Shown here one piece after another: positions 20,046-28,225 of a stretch of 28,225 nt of DNA (within the stretch, counting starts at the first letter, position 1; every line of letters begins with the position of its first letter). The DNA comes from a virus. A program made the position numbers and the translations under genes. The notes under the pieces are model-generated. The model had not been told where the DNA came from. It did not search any database and was given only the letters and a program-made list of their open reading frames with translations. Location of the stretch: IMG/VR virus record IMGVR_UViG_3300045146_000636, positions 1 through 28,225 of that record; one strand, given 5' to 3'.

Positions 20046-20503
20046 TGATTACCTTCAAACCAACGCGAAACATCGACCTGATTGAGGCTGTCGGCAACCA
20101 TCCCGACATCATCGCTGGCAGTAACAACGGTGACGGATTCGATTATCAGCCCGGACATCGTTATTTCGAGGTGCATGTGCATGGTCAGTTCGGCGGCATC
20201 ATCTACTTCCACGAAATCCAACCACTGACCTTTGACTGCCACGCGATGTATCTGAAAGAGGCGCGCGGATTTAGCCAGAAAATCGGCTTGGCCTTCTGGC
20301 GTTTCATTCTGTCGAACTTCAACGTGCAATGCGTTACCTCGTTCGCGGCGCGCAAATTCCGGCATGGTCAGATTTACTGCACGATGCTCGGCCTCAAGCG
20401 CGTCGGCACCATCAGAAAGTATTTCAAGGGAACCGATGATGTCACTTTTTATGCCGCCACTCGCGAAGAGCTGACGGAGTTCCTGGAACAGCACTCCAAA
20501 TAG
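20045..20503 (+). CDS. Head assembly protein gp14-like (DUF2824)
   Basis: A 152-residue protein at the place of P22 gp14, between needle and gp7. It reads like a small GNAT-fold protein: MYLKEARGFSQKIGLAFWRFIL (acceptor-site helix) and KFRHGQIYCTMLGLKRVGTIRKYFKG, as in ribosomal-type acetyltransferases (G-x2-x-E-R, GF-x-x-x-G). P22 gp14 is needed for stable heads, but its exact role is unsettled. The ATG overlaps the needle stop (TGATG) with only a weak ribosome site, so coupling is likely. Confidence 0.85.
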   Translation: MITFKPTRNIDLIEAVGNHPDIIAGSNNGDGFDYQPGHRYFEVHVHGQFGGIIYFHEIQPLTFDCHAMYLKEARGFSQKIGLAFWRFILSNFNVQCVTSFAARKFRHGQIYCTMLGLKRVGTIRKYFKGTDDVTFYAATREELTEFLEQHSK

Positions 20504-20513
20504 GAATCACGCT

Positions 20514-21209
20514 ATGCATTTTGCAATGACATTTAACCGCAAATACATGTTGCGGGAAGAGCCCGTGCGCGCTGAAAAAGGCGGTAAAGGTGGAGGCGGG
20601 GATGGCGGTGCAGGCGCGGCTGCAGATGCAACTAAATACGCTGCAGACCTGCAAAACCAGCAGTTTGAGCGCATCATGGGAAACCTCGCGCCATTCACTC
20701 CGCTGGCTCAGCAATATATCGTCCAGCTGCAAAATCTTTCCACACTCGGCGGCCAGCAATCAGCTCTGAACGATTATTACAACTCCGGGCAATACAAAGA
20801 CCTCGCCAATCAGGCGCGATACCAGCAACTGGCATCAGCAGAAGCAACTGGCGGACTTGGCAGCACCGCTACCAGCAACGGATTAGCAACGATCGCTCCT
20901 ACTCTGGGACAAAACTGGCTTTCAGGTCAGATGAATAACTACAACAATCTTGCCAACATTGGCCTTGGAGCCTTGCAAGGTCAAGCAAACGCTGGTCAGA
21001 ACTTCGCTAACAACGCGGGGCAGTTGTCGATGCAAGGCGCTGGCTTGGCTGCCGCCGCTGGCAATAGGCCGTCCTCTCTCCAACAAGGAATTAGCGGCGG
21101 AGCATCTGGTGCGCTTCTGGGTGGCGGCATTGCAAGCCTGCTTGGAACTTCCACGCCGTGGGGAGCAGGTATTGGTGCTGGCCTTGGGTTGCTTGGCTCA
21201 TTGTTCTGA
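20514..21209 (+). CDS. Ejection protein gp7-like
   Basis: A 231-residue homologue of P22 gp7 (229 residues). The N-terminus has the family pattern with REEPVRAEKGGKGG; in P22 the first 20 residues are removed, and the same cut could fall near E21 here. The body is rich in G, A, Q and N (GGLGSTATSNGLATIAPTLGQNW, GQMNNYNNLANIGLGAL), and the end is a glycine-rich hydrophobic segment (GALLGGGIASLLG, GAGIGAGLGLLGSLF) able to insert in membranes. It is ejected first and builds part of the channel across the host envelope. Confidence 0.92.
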   Translation: MHFAMTFNRKYMLREEPVRAEKGGKGGGGDGGAGAAADATKYAADLQNQQFERIMGNLAPFTPLAQQYIVQLQNLSTLGGQQSALNDYYNSGQYKDLANQARYQQLASAEATGGLGSTATSNGLATIAPTLGQNWLSGQMNNYNNLANIGLGALQGQANAGQNFANNAGQLSMQGAGLAAAAGNRPSSLQQGISGGASGALLGGGIASLLGTSTPWGAGIGAGLGLLGSLF

Positions 21210-21218
21210 GGATAAATC

Positions 21219-22568
21219 ATGGCTACTTGGCAACAGGGAATTAACTCAGGTGGGTTCTTGGCTGGGATTGGCGGCCAGAACGTTAACGCGCCACAAGCAA
21301 GCGATATCAACACCACGTTAGGCCTGATCCGCGATAACAATGACATCGCCCGCTCTGGTGCAAACAACGTTGCTCTTACCGGTCTGCGCGGTCTGGCAGG
21401 CGTCGCTGATATTTACAACCAGCAGCAACAGCAAGAAGCTCAGAATGCTTTCAATCAAGCGCACGCCGACGCATGGAAAACTGGAGACGTGTCATCACTT
21501 AGGGATTTCGCAGCCGCTAACCCTGCATTCGTCACCCAAGCGCAACAAGCTGTAGCTGGCCTGAACGAGCAGCAGAAAAGCGACATGACAAATCAGGCGG
21601 CGGGATTGCGACTGGCATTATCTCAAGGGCCGGAAACCTATGGCCAGTACCTGCAGAAAAATGCTGGTGATTTGTCGCGCATTGGTGCGAATCCGAATGT
21701 ACTGGCGCAGATTGGCATGCAGAACCCGCAAGGAGCTGCACAGCTCTTTGACACGCTTGGGCTTGCGGCGCAGGGCGATAAGTATTTCGATATCGTCGGA
21801 AACAACGCCAAGCTTCAGCAAACCGGACAGATCGCACAGGCAAATCTAAACCTTGGCCAGCAACGACTTCAGCAGCAGGCTGCGTATCAGCAAGGACAGC
21901 TTGAGCAGGGCCAGCAACAGCTAAACCTTACAGCTCAGAAGAACCAGGCTGATAACGCGAACAAACGACTCGAGCTAAGCCTGAAGGCGGGCGAGAACAG
22001 CGCCAAATCCCTTGCCACGCAACAAGCGTCGGTGCAGAAGATGCAGGACTATGTCGGCGCGCACCAAAGCAACGTTAATAACGTGGCTGGGATGTATGAC
22101 ACCGTGAATCAAGTCAAGGCCATTCCGCCAGATGTATTTGATGGCGTGTTCGGGTTCGGTGGAACGGTTAACTCGCGAATTCCTGGGACGCAGTCAGCCG
22201 ACGCATGGGCGAAGATCGAACAGATGCAAGGACAAGCCCGATTGATGGGCGTAATTGGCATGAAAGGGACTGGTCCAGTTTCAGATTCAGAAGGGCAAGC
22301 TGCAGCTCGAGCATTCCTCGCCATAAACCAAAACATGTCACCAAAGGCGGCGCGTTCGGCAATTGATAACTGGCAGCGGGTTCTGCAGCGGCAGACGTCA
22401 TATCTGCAGAAGCAACAGCCTGTTGTTGATACCTATCAGCAGAAAATCGACGCCTTCAATAATTCGCAGAGCGGGAGTGGATCAGCCCCACGCGCTGGCA
22501 TGAGCGAAGGTGGCTATACCTTCCTTGGCGGCGACCCAAGCAATCCTAATAGCTGGAGAAAAGACTAA
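21219..22568 (+). CDS. Ejection protein gp20-like
   Basis: A 449-residue homologue of P22 gp20 (471 residues), starting [18 protein letters not shown]. It is largely helical and very rich in Q, N and A, with a coiled-coil-like stretch near 205-250 ([29 protein letters not shown]). A conserved block, [25 protein letters not shown] near 344-368, is typical of the family. It is carried in the head and ejected with gp7 and gp16. Its end overlaps the gp16 start by one base. Confidence 0.9.
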   Translation: MATWQQGINSGGFLAGIGGQNVNAPQASDINTTLGLIRDNNDIARSGANNVALTGLRGLAGVADIYNQQQQQEAQNAFNQAHADAWKTGDVSSLRDFAAANPAFVTQAQQAVAGLNEQQKSDMTNQAAGLRLALSQGPETYGQYLQKNAGDLSRIGANPNVLAQIGMQNPQGAAQLFDTLGLAAQGDKYFDIVGNNAKLQQTGQIAQANLNLGQQRLQQQAAYQQGQLEQGQQQLNLTAQKNQADNANKRLELSLKAGENSAKSLATQQASVQKMQDYVGAHQSNVNNVAGMYDTVNQVKAIPPDVFDGVFGFGGTVNSRIPGTQSADAWAKIEQMQGQARLMGVIGMKGTGPVSDSEGQAAARAFLAINQNMSPKAARSAIDNWQRVLQRQTSYLQKQQPVVDTYQQKIDAFNNSQSGSGSAPRAGMSEGGYTFLGGDPSNPNSWRKD

Positions 22569-25042
22569 TGGCAGGCCCATGGGAAAAGTATCAGAATGCA
22601 GCACCGGCCGAGTCTCCTTCCGATGGGCCATGGACTAAATACCAGCAGCCGCAGCCATCGCCACCGCAGCAAGGTGGTGATGTTGTTTCTGATGCTGAAC
22701 AGCGCTTCGGAATCCCCGCGGGATTGCTCGGAGCGGTAATCAGCAAGGAAAGCAGTGGCAATGCCAATGCCATGAGCGGTAAAGGGGCTATCGGCCTTAC
22801 GCAGGTGATGCCTAATACCGCTCGCGGGATGGGTTATGACCCAGAAGAGCTGAAGCGTAATCCTGCTATGCAGGTTGAGGCGGGGGCGCGCTATTTAAAG
22901 CAGATGATCGACGCTCACGATGGCAACGTATCTGCAGCTCTAGCTGCGTATAACTGGGGGCCAGGTAACGTCCAAAAATATCTGCGCGGTGAGAAGACTC
23001 AGGTTCCAACCGAGACTGTAAATTACGTCAATGATCCACGCTTTGCTCAGTGGACTCAGCAAGTTGCGCCAGGCTCAGACGACGAGCTCGCTCAGTTGTC
23101 ACAGCAATCAGCGCAACCATGGGCGCAGCAAGCTCCTGCACCAACTGCATCGCAGAATATTGAGCAGGCAGCTAGAGGGCTGGCGAACATCCCGTTCGAC
23201 ATCCTTCAGGGAGGCGCAAACCTCGTAAACGCTGGCAGTCGAGCAGTTGGCGGCGGAGATGTGCTTGATCCAGTTTACAGGCCGGTAAATCGCCCAACAG
23301 ACCCTTACGCACAAGCTGGCGAGGCCATCGGTAACTACCTAACTCCAGGCGTTGGTCCAGTAGCTGGAGCAATGATTGGCTCTATTGCTAACGCGGGTAA
23401 TGAACAGGGTGATTTTGCGTCTAATGCATCAAAGGAAATGCTGCTTAATGCTGCATTACTTGGCGCACCTGCAGCACTGCGCGGTATCAGAGCTATGTCT
23501 GGTGCGCGGCCCGTCGCCACGCAAGCAGCAACTGCAGCTCCAGCAACAATTGAGACAGCGAATGACGTCGCCAATCTTGCTAGGACAGCGACAGGGCGTG
23601 ACATGCTTGCCGGTCAGGCGGCCAATGTCACAGACGACATCGCAAGAGCAGCAGAAACCGCTGGAGTGGATATCAACGCCCTAACGCCAGGAATGCGATC
23701 AGGAAGCCGTGGAGTCGCTCAGGCGGAGGGTGCGCTAGCATCGACACCAGGAGTTGCTCAGGATGCGCATCAGGCTGCATTTAACGAGATCGCCTCTAAG
23801 TTTAACCAAAACCTTGATGATCTCGGCGCGGCAGCAGGTACTGCATCAGAAAAAAGCTCATCCATAAAGCAGCGAATCATGGGGAACCTTGATGAGATGA
23901 AAAGTGCGGAACGCGCCGCATGGGATGACGTAAGGGCGACAATGCCCAATCAGAAGATGCCGCTTAGCAACGCCAACGCCGTTATCCAAGGTGAGCGATC
24001 TGCTGGCGTGCCGCTCAGTCCTGAAATGAAGCAGCTCTTGGGAGCAAATCGCGGCGGGGTAACGTTTGATGGAATGAAGGCTTGGCGGGCAAAGTTTGCT
24101 GACGCAGAGCAGAAATATATCCGCAGCGGAGAGGCTAACGCAGCACGTCGAGCTGGAGAGGTGCGCAGGGCGATCACTGATGATATGCGCAACATGGCAG
24201 AGCAGGGAGGGTTTATTGATGATTGGACGCGTGCCAATGATCTGTCTAAGGCGAGATTGACGGCGCAAGAAAATGCAGAATCAATTTTTGGGCGCGGACT
24301 GGCGAATGACGTTCTGGTAACTAATGGAGTTAAGGCTCTGCAGTCATCATCGGCTAAAGGTCTTAATGGACCATCAGGGTTTCACTCGATCATTACTGCG
24401 CTACCAGAGGCCGAGCGAGTTCCTGCAATATCCTCAATCCTGCAAGACGCAATCTCACATGGCGTGAGGGGTGGGAAGTCTGATGCTGCAGGGATTAACC
24501 ATATCGCGACGCTGTTAACCCCTCAGAACGTTAATGCCATCAATCGATATTCTAAGGATTTAGGTCGAATCGCTGATGCATATGGAACCCTGGCAAGAGC
24601 TGCAGTTAAGCCTCAGCAATACGTTGAACGAACTGGGCGCACTACTGAGGTTTTGAAGGCATTAGATTCAGGCCTGCCAAAGATCGCTCAAACCGTTCTT
24701 GATGCGACAGGAAACTCTACTGCTGGTGCCGTTGTAGGTGCCACGGGAGGAGGAGTTATAGGTGCAACGGTGGGCGCTACTGCTGGCGCAGTAATCAAGA
24801 GCGCAGTGGCCAAGATATCTAAAACAAGGAGCGGGCGATACGCGATTGAAAAAGCGATTCAGGAAGCAACCAGAGCTGTTAAATCTGGTGCTACTCCTCA
24901 AGCAGTCGCAGAAGCAGAGCGCAGATTCATGGCTAACAAGGTGGCTGTGAAGGCGATTAGAGATGCAGTAGGAAGCGAGGAATTTGATAGGCTAGCCCGC
25001 TCAGGAATCGTGGCATCTCTGAGCGGAATGAATGGAGAGTAA
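22568..25042 (+). CDS. Ejection protein gp16-like with lytic transglycosylase domain
   Basis: An 824-residue protein, longer than P22 gp16 (609). It begins with two GPW-[ET]-KYQ motifs (3-9, 20-26). Residues about 40-155 form an SLT lytic transglycosylase domain: catalytic E61 in SKESSGNANA, then GKGAIGLTQVMPNTA, ARYLKQM, and AALAAYNWGPGNV. The rest is alanine-rich and helical, with a glycine-rich hydrophobic segment near 720-740 (GAVVGATGGGVIGATVG) that may insert in the membrane. It would be ejected at infection, locally open peptidoglycan and help DNA entry. The minus-strand sieA-like gene lies 22 bases beyond its stop. Confidence 0.92.
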   Translation: MAGPWEKYQNAAPAESPSDGPWTKYQQPQPSPPQQGGDVVSDAEQRFGIPAGLLGAVISKESSGNANAMSGKGAIGLTQVMPNTARGMGYDPEELKRNPAMQVEAGARYLKQMIDAHDGNVSAALAAYNWGPGNVQKYLRGEKTQVPTETVNYVNDPRFAQWTQQVAPGSDDELAQLSQQSAQPWAQQAPAPTASQNIEQAARGLANIPFDILQGGANLVNAGSRAVGGGDVLDPVYRPVNRPTDPYAQAGEAIGNYLTPGVGPVAGAMIGSIANAGNEQGDFASNASKEMLLNAALLGAPAALRGIRAMSGARPVATQAATAAPATIETANDVANLARTATGRDMLAGQAANVTDDIARAAETAGVDINALTPGMRSGSRGVAQAEGALASTPGVAQDAHQAAFNEIASKFNQNLDDLGAAAGTASEKSSSIKQRIMGNLDEMKSAERAAWDDVRATMPNQKMPLSNANAVIQGERSAGVPLSPEMKQLLGANRGGVTFDGMKAWRAKFADAEQKYIRSGEANAARRAGEVRRAITDDMRNMAEQGGFIDDWTRANDLSKARLTAQENAESIFGRGLANDVLVTNGVKALQSSSAKGLNGPSGFHSIITALPEAERVPAISSILQDAISHGVRGGKSDAAGINHIATLLTPQNVNAINRYSKDLGRIADAYGTLARAAVKPQQYVERTGRTTEVLKALDSGLPKIAQTVLDATGNSTAGAVVGATGGGVIGATVGATAGAVIKSAVAKISKTRSGRYAIEKAIQEATRAVKSGATPQAVAEAERRFMANKVAVKAIRDAVGSEEFDRLARSGIVASLSGMNGE

Positions 25043-25064
25043 TTAGCTAATGCCATGGACGGCG

Positions 25065-25565
25065 TCAGATTAAGGTTTTAGCAAGCTCTTTGTTAAATCC
25101 TCTAGCCTCTCCTGGGTATCTGCCAAATAATATTTTTGTAAATACAGATACAACAAGAACCGCTATGCTAAGAGCTAACTGAAGTATCATTGGAATCCAC
25201 AGAGCCAGGGCCTCCATAGGCATAAAACCAAAAATCTTACCCGCAATCATTAAAAAATACCAAATGGTAATCATTATGCTTATTGGTAAATGAATTGCTT
25301 TAATCAAAGTTCCAATTGCATCAGTAATTCTGTTTTCGAACTTTGCTTGCGAGAACTTGTTTCTTAGGTAGGATAGTGACTCGTCATTGTTCTCTGTGTT
25401 TCTAGCGCTTTTACCTATGGCCATTGAAATTTCATCTATTCTATCATTCATCCTTTTTACTTCTAAGTGTGATGAAAATTTCATCCATGCAATCTGAATA
25501 GCTATCCCAATGATTAATGTTAATATTACATGAATTGAGTAAGTCACAGAGTCATGCATAGTCAT
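25065..25565 (-). CDS. SieA-like superinfection exclusion membrane protein
   Basis: A 166-residue membrane protein. Hydrophobic segments: about 8-28 (SIHVILTLIIGIAIQIAW), 93-115 (LPISIMITIWYFLMIAGKIFG) and 120-146 (ALWIPMILQLALSIAVLVVSVF), with a charged loop of about 60 residues between the first two. P22 SieA is a 160-odd residue inner-membrane protein encoded in the same place: minus strand, between gene 16 and mnt. Size, topology and place agree, but I cannot align the sequences, so the name is a positional inference. It overlaps the mnt stop by four bases. The region is visibly more A/T-rich than the capsid genes. Confidence 0.7.
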   Translation of the reverse strand: MTMHDSVTYSIHVILTLIIGIAIQIAWMKFSSHLEVKRMNDRIDEISMAIGKSARNTENNDESLSYLRNKFSQAKFENRITDAIGTLIKAIHLPISIMITIWYFLMIAGKIFGFMPMEALALWIPMILQLALSIAVLVVSVFTKILFGRYPGEARGFNKELAKTLI

Positions 25566-25813
25566 TTTTCCTTGCTGTAGATAACCTTTAGTGTTTCAAA
25601 TACCATGTTTTTTACTTTTTCAGCCTGCTTAGAAGCCAATATCTCGGCATCATCTTGATATCCAGATGGCACCCTTGTGGTAGCAAGTGCATCCTCTACG
25701 ATGCGCAAAAGTTCAGCATTCATAGACCTACCATTAAATGAAGCTCTAGACTTTAATTTTGCCCTTACTTCCAAGGGCATTCTGAAATTGAAGTGTGGGT
25801 CATTTCTAGCCAT
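25562..25813 (-). CDS. mnt: Mnt repressor, ribbon-helix-helix
   Basis: An 83-residue homologue of P22 Mnt: MARNDPHFNFRMPLEVRAKLK against MARDDPHFNFRMPMEVREKLK in P22, then NGRSMNAELLRIVEDAL and a C-terminal tetramer helix (VKNMVFETLKVIY). The base-reading residues of Mnt (R2, H6, N8, R10 counted after Met removal) are all kept. Mnt represses the ant promoter and favours its own. Longer in-frame starts upstream exist but the family start is at 25813. A conserved operator lies 60 bases upstream, but the usual targets arc and ant are missing. Confidence 0.95.
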   Translation of the reverse strand: MARNDPHFNFRMPLEVRAKLKSRASFNGRSMNAELLRIVEDALATTRVPSGYQDDAEILASKQAEKVKNMVFETLKVIYSKEK

Positions 25814-25840
25814 AAATGCAATCCTCAACCAAAAGTTGGC

Positions 25841-25869
25841 ATCATAGATTGCAGTTGACTCGCTCACAA
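25841..25869 (-). promoter_or_regulatory. Pmnt-like leftward promoter
   Basis: Minus strand: -35 TTGTGA (25869-25864), spacer 17, -10 TATGAT (25846-25841). It points to mnt and the sieA-like gene. The Mnt operator begins two or three bases upstream of its -35, a position suited to activation. Confidence 0.75.
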
Positions 25870-25872
25870 TAA

Positions 25873-25886
25873 GTCCACCGTGGACC
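25873..25886. promoter_or_regulatory. Mnt operator
   Basis: Minus-strand reading GGTCCACGGTGGAC is identical to the core of the P22 Mnt operator as I know it (GGTCCACGGTGGACC). The inverted repeat GTCCAC-C-GTGGAC is perfect. It lies between the leftward Pmnt and a rightward promoter whose -35 it covers. Confidence 0.85.
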
Positions 25887-25909
25887 CATTGTCTGAAAAG
25901 TTATGTAAT
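25881..25909 (+). promoter_or_regulatory. Pant-like rightward promoter, Mnt-controlled
   Basis: -35 TGGACC (25881-25886, 4/6), spacer 17, -10 TGTAAT (25904-25909, 5/6). The -35 lies inside the Mnt operator, so Mnt should shut it. In P22 the matching promoter drives arc and ant; here neither follows. Confidence 0.6.
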
Positions 25910-25942
25910 TTCACCTAGTTAAACTAATCGATCGTTGTCGTC

Positions 25943-25964
25943 GATCAATATCAAGTTATTGATC
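25943..25964. repeat. Perfect 8-bp inverted repeat in the rightward leader
   Basis: GATCAATA (25943-25950), loop TCAAGT, TATTGATC (25957-25964). A second small repeat, GATCG/CGATC, lies just left (about 25929-25946). It could be an operator half-site pair or an RNA hairpin in the transcript of the Mnt-controlled promoter. Confidence 0.5.
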
Positions 25965-26034
25965 TGTAGTTCCAATTTGATGATTTACCCACCGATTAGT
26001 AGTGTCGTGCATAGCAGTACAAAAGGTGGAAAAA

Positions 26035-26127
26035 ATGAGATGGAATCGCCGTAACACCTGGCTTGCAGTCGTAGCATCTTGCTTAGCATTCTGGGTAATT
26101 ATCATTCTAATAATTCACTTCGCATAA
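26035..26127 (+). CDS. 30-residue membrane peptide in the immI region
   Basis: The peptide starts with basic MRWNRRN and continues as a hydrophobic helix of about 21 residues (LAVVASCLAFWVIIILIIHF). AGGTGGA at 26024-26030 is a good ribosome site five bases before the ATG. It is the only convincing frame between the Mnt-controlled promoter and the terminator at 26145-26171. The make-up is that of small toxic or membrane-signalling peptides, and of some phage accessory peptides. I know no family for it. Confidence 0.55.
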   Translation: MRWNRRNTWLAVVASCLAFWVIIILIIHFA

Positions 26128-26144
26128 CAGCATCCAACACCAGG

Positions 26145-26171
26145 GCCCGGCTATACAGTCGGGCTTTTTTT
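26145..26171 (+). terminator. Strong terminator before the tailspike
   Basis: GCCCGGC (26145-26151), 6-base loop, GTCGGGC (26158-26164, one G-U pair), then seven T. It ends any unmodified rightward transcript of the immI region 60 bases before the tailspike ATG, so the tailspike should depend on antiterminated late transcription or on an unseen local promoter. Confidence 0.9.
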
Positions 26172-26230
26172 ATACCTAAAAACCACCGCAGGCATGACCT
26201 GTGGGGATTCCGCACGCCTGGAGAAAATAA

Positions 26231-28225
26231 ATGGCCGATATCGTCCCTAACGTTGTCGTCTCGATGCCTTCGCAACTGTTCACGCTGGCTCGCTCTTTTA
26301 AAGCTGCAGCTAACGGCAGGATTTACATCGGCAAGATTGATACTGACCCAACCATTCCAGAGAACCAGATTCAGGTTTACCTGGAGAACGAGGATGGGTC
26401 TCATGTGCCAATGGCGCAGCCGATCATGATTAACGCTGGCGGATATCCAGTATACGGAGGTCAGATTGCCAAGTTTGTGACGGTACAAGGCCATTCGATG
26501 GCCGTTTACGATGCGTTCGGTGTGCAGCAGTTCTATTTCCCTAATGTGCTTAAATACGACCCAGATCAACTCAGGACAGAACTTGCTGGGCCTGATGGTG
26601 TATTGCTTGTTGGTAACGCAGTAGATAAACGCGTACTTGCTGGGCCTGACGGCTATAACATGGTTGGAGCCGGGGATACAACGTTAGCAATTGCGCTGGG
26701 GCATGTAATGCCTGAGATGTTCGGAGCGAAAGCTGATGGCACAACTGATGATGCTGACGCTATTAATGCCGCCTTCGCCACTGGAAGGCATGTTATATCT
26801 GGGACGCCAGGAGGACGGTATAGAACTACTAGAACTCTTAGATTCCCCTCAAATGACATGAAGGGACAGAAGATTGATTTTCTTGGCTCAACAATTTTCG
26901 CAGATCATGTTCAGGCAGTTTTCTCTGGGCCAGATGTTCAACTTTTACCGAGAATAGATAACATCCACTTTCAAAACATGAATGTTGAGGGAATTGCTGG
27001 CGTAGACAGTATCTACAATGATGTCGTAAATAATGGAGCATTTGCGCTAGGTGATAATTCATCAGTTAGAAATGTTAGCGTTAAAAACATTGGTACTGAT
27101 GCATTTAGTTTTAACGGATTTAACGGCAAGGGCGAGGAGCTCTACTGCGACAATATCCGAGACAACCCAATAGCAATGCGCGGCACTCATAATTATGTTT
27201 CGAGTATTAAAGTCGGCCATTGCGCCGGGGATATGCTCCTGATGAAGGGCTCATATAACCGAGTGGAGAGCGCAAGCGGGAAAAAATGCGGTGTCCCTGG
27301 CAGCAACCCAGAGCCAGGGTTTATTGCGGGGGGGATTGCAATTTTTGGCGCTCCAGTCGATGGCGATGATCTGGGGAGAAACAACTCAGTTGGTTTCGTT
27401 GAAGTAGACCAATGGGGTGCGTTGGGAATTGGGTTTAGCGGGAATTATTGCCGTGTAGACACAATGAAGCTTGGGGTGTGCTATTACACCGATGACAGTC
27501 CGCAGGTTCAGAACTCCAAGCCGTGGGTAGCAATTATTCGCGGAACGGGAAGCTCAATTGGCGAAATTAGGTCTCAAGGCTCACCATACGGAGTTTTGAT
27601 GCTAAGTGCTAATGAATGCACTATCGCAAATGCTAGTATTCTAGGTGCCACTAAAGTACAGATACAGCTAAACAATACTGCAGTTAATTGCTCTATCGGG
27701 AAGATATCAGTTGATAAGTACTCTCAATGGGGGATAATTCCAAATGGAACTAATTGTTCGATTGAGAACCTGATAATGAATAATTGCATAGTTCCTCAAG
27801 GGATTACAGCGGCACACTTAACATCACCAACTGTTAATATAGAGAATATTACAATTAATGGTGGCGGTGCTGGCAGTGGCAGTGGGACTGCTGTTGAGTT
27901 GCTTAATGCGGCTATTGTTGGAAATATAACTTCAAGCTCTTTCTCTGGGACTGCATTAATTGTTAGGCCAACTGGCAAGGTTCCGAGAATGGCTAACCTT
28001 TCAAACAATACAGATTCAACTGTTCCTATAGCAATTATTAGTTCTACTAATTCATGCTGTTGCGGTTGGATAATCAGAAACTTTAACGGTCCTGGTCAAC
28101 CAACAGTTTTCCAGGAGGCTGGTACTACCGTGGTATCAACCTGGGTCGGTTGCGAGAACTCAATTCCTGTTGCTCAGGGTGGAGCAACTCTAAATGCCGC
28201 AACAAACATGAACAGGTTCTACTAA
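26231..28225 (+). CDS. Tailspike with P22-type head-binding domain
   Basis: A 664-residue tailspike. Residues 1-110 match the P22 gp9 head-binding domain: [75 protein letters not shown]. Then comes a duplicated LAGPDG stretch (119-124, 137-142) and [19 protein letters not shown] near 162-180, the pectate-lyase-like start of a right-handed beta-helix, with many short repeated coils. The receptor part is not P22-like, so it should bind and probably cut another O-antigen. A CCC triplet lies near the C-terminus. CTGGAG at 26219-26224 supports the ATG. The C-terminal half is A/T-richer than the first domain, suggesting a swapped module. Confidence 0.95.
   Translation: MADIVPNVVVSMPSQLFTLARSFKAAANGRIYIGKIDTDPTIPENQIQVYLENEDGSHVPMAQPIMINAGGYPVYGGQIAKFVTVQGHSMAVYDAFGVQQFYFPNVLKYDPDQLRTELAGPDGVLLVGNAVDKRVLAGPDGYNMVGAGDTTLAIALGHVMPEMFGAKADGTTDDADAINAAFATGRHVISGTPGGRYRTTRTLRFPSNDMKGQKIDFLGSTIFADHVQAVFSGPDVQLLPRIDNIHFQNMNVEGIAGVDSIYNDVVNNGAFALGDNSSVRNVSVKNIGTDAFSFNGFNGKGEELYCDNIRDNPIAMRGTHNYVSSIKVGHCAGDMLLMKGSYNRVESASGKKCGVPGSNPEPGFIAGGIAIFGAPVDGDDLGRNNSVGFVEVDQWGALGIGFSGNYCRVDTMKLGVCYYTDDSPQVQNSKPWVAIIRGTGSSIGEIRSQGSPYGVLMLSANECTIANASILGATKVQIQLNNTAVNCSIGKISVDKYSQWGIIPNGTNCSIENLIMNNCIVPQGITAAHLTSPTVNIENITINGGGAGSGSGTAVELLNAAIVGNITSSSFSGTALIVRPTGKVPRMANLSNNTDSTVPIAIISSTNSCCCGWIIRNFNGPGQPTVFQEAGTTVVSTWVGCENSIPVAQGGATLNAATNMNRFY

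Noticed and set aside
25980-26054. 24-residue frame after the Mnt-controlled promoter as a relic of arc
   Set aside because: No similarity to Arc, no ribosome site, and it overlaps the better supported membrane peptide gene.
26186-26204. Hairpin CCGCAGG/CCTGTGG before the tailspike
   Set aside because: A real 7-bp repeat with one G-T pair, but without a T-tract or known partner; it may be chance, so it was not listed as a feature.

Overview
The window is the early-right, late and tail part of a temperate short-tailed phage or prophage of the P22/Sf6 type (lambdoid podovirus) infecting Enterobacterales. It opens exactly at a cro-like start codon and closes at the stop codon of a P22-type tailspike. 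The large terminase, portal, coat, three ejection proteins, tail needle, Mnt and the tailspike head-binding domain all read as P22/Sf6 family members. The lambda-type cII, O, nin, Q and lysis order fits a mosaic lambdoid genome. The host species cannot be fixed, because the receptor-binding part of the tailspike is not one I recognise.

Layout. 1-2362: Cro-like repressor, nutR-like site, CII with a leftward CII-activated promoter inside its 5' end, an O-type initiator carrying the iteron origin within its gene, and a DnaC-like helicase loader. 2362-5880: a tightly overlapping nin region with ninB, ninE, ninX (DUF2591), a ninF-like gene, ninG and several unknown small proteins, some membrane-bound. 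5867-6660: antiterminator Q (DUF1133 type), late promoter pR', a tRNA-like element with a greatly enlarged anticodon loop, and terminator tR'. 6781-8082: lysis cassette of dual-start holin, GH24 endolysin and nested Rz/Rz1 spanins. 8079-8363: a small protein of the Acb2/Tad1-hairpin type, a candidate anti-CBASS cyclic-nucleotide sponge. 8416-8935: a minus-strand two-gene module with its own promoter and two palindromic operators.

9129-10687: small unknown genes and an HslV/proteasome-like Ntn hydrolase. 10690-25042: terminase small and large subunits, portal, scaffold, coat, a UUCG terminator, gp4, gp10, gp26 tail needle with expanded repeats, gp14, gp7, gp20 and a gp16 carrying a lytic transglycosylase domain. 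25065-26171: an immI-like region with a SieA-like membrane protein and Mnt on the minus strand and a conserved Mnt operator between divergent promoters. Arc and Ant are absent; the rightward promoter instead faces a 30-residue membrane peptide and a terminator. 26231-28225: tailspike.

How it works together (inference from the families). Cro and CII set the lysis/lysogeny choice, and O plus the DnaC-like loader start replication at the iterons. Q lets polymerase from pR' pass tR' into the lysis, packaging, capsid and tail genes. TerS/TerL fill the gp5-type shell by headful packaging through the portal; gp4, gp10 and gp26 close it, and gp7, gp20 and gp16 are ejected. In the lysogen, the modules with their own promoters (mnt-sieA, the minus-strand pair, and possibly the terminated pR' transcript) are the likely expressed parts.

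The most interesting places are the Acb2-like gene, the immI region without Arc/Ant, the tRNA-like RNA in the late leader, the operator-controlled minus-strand pair, and the Ntn hydrolase.
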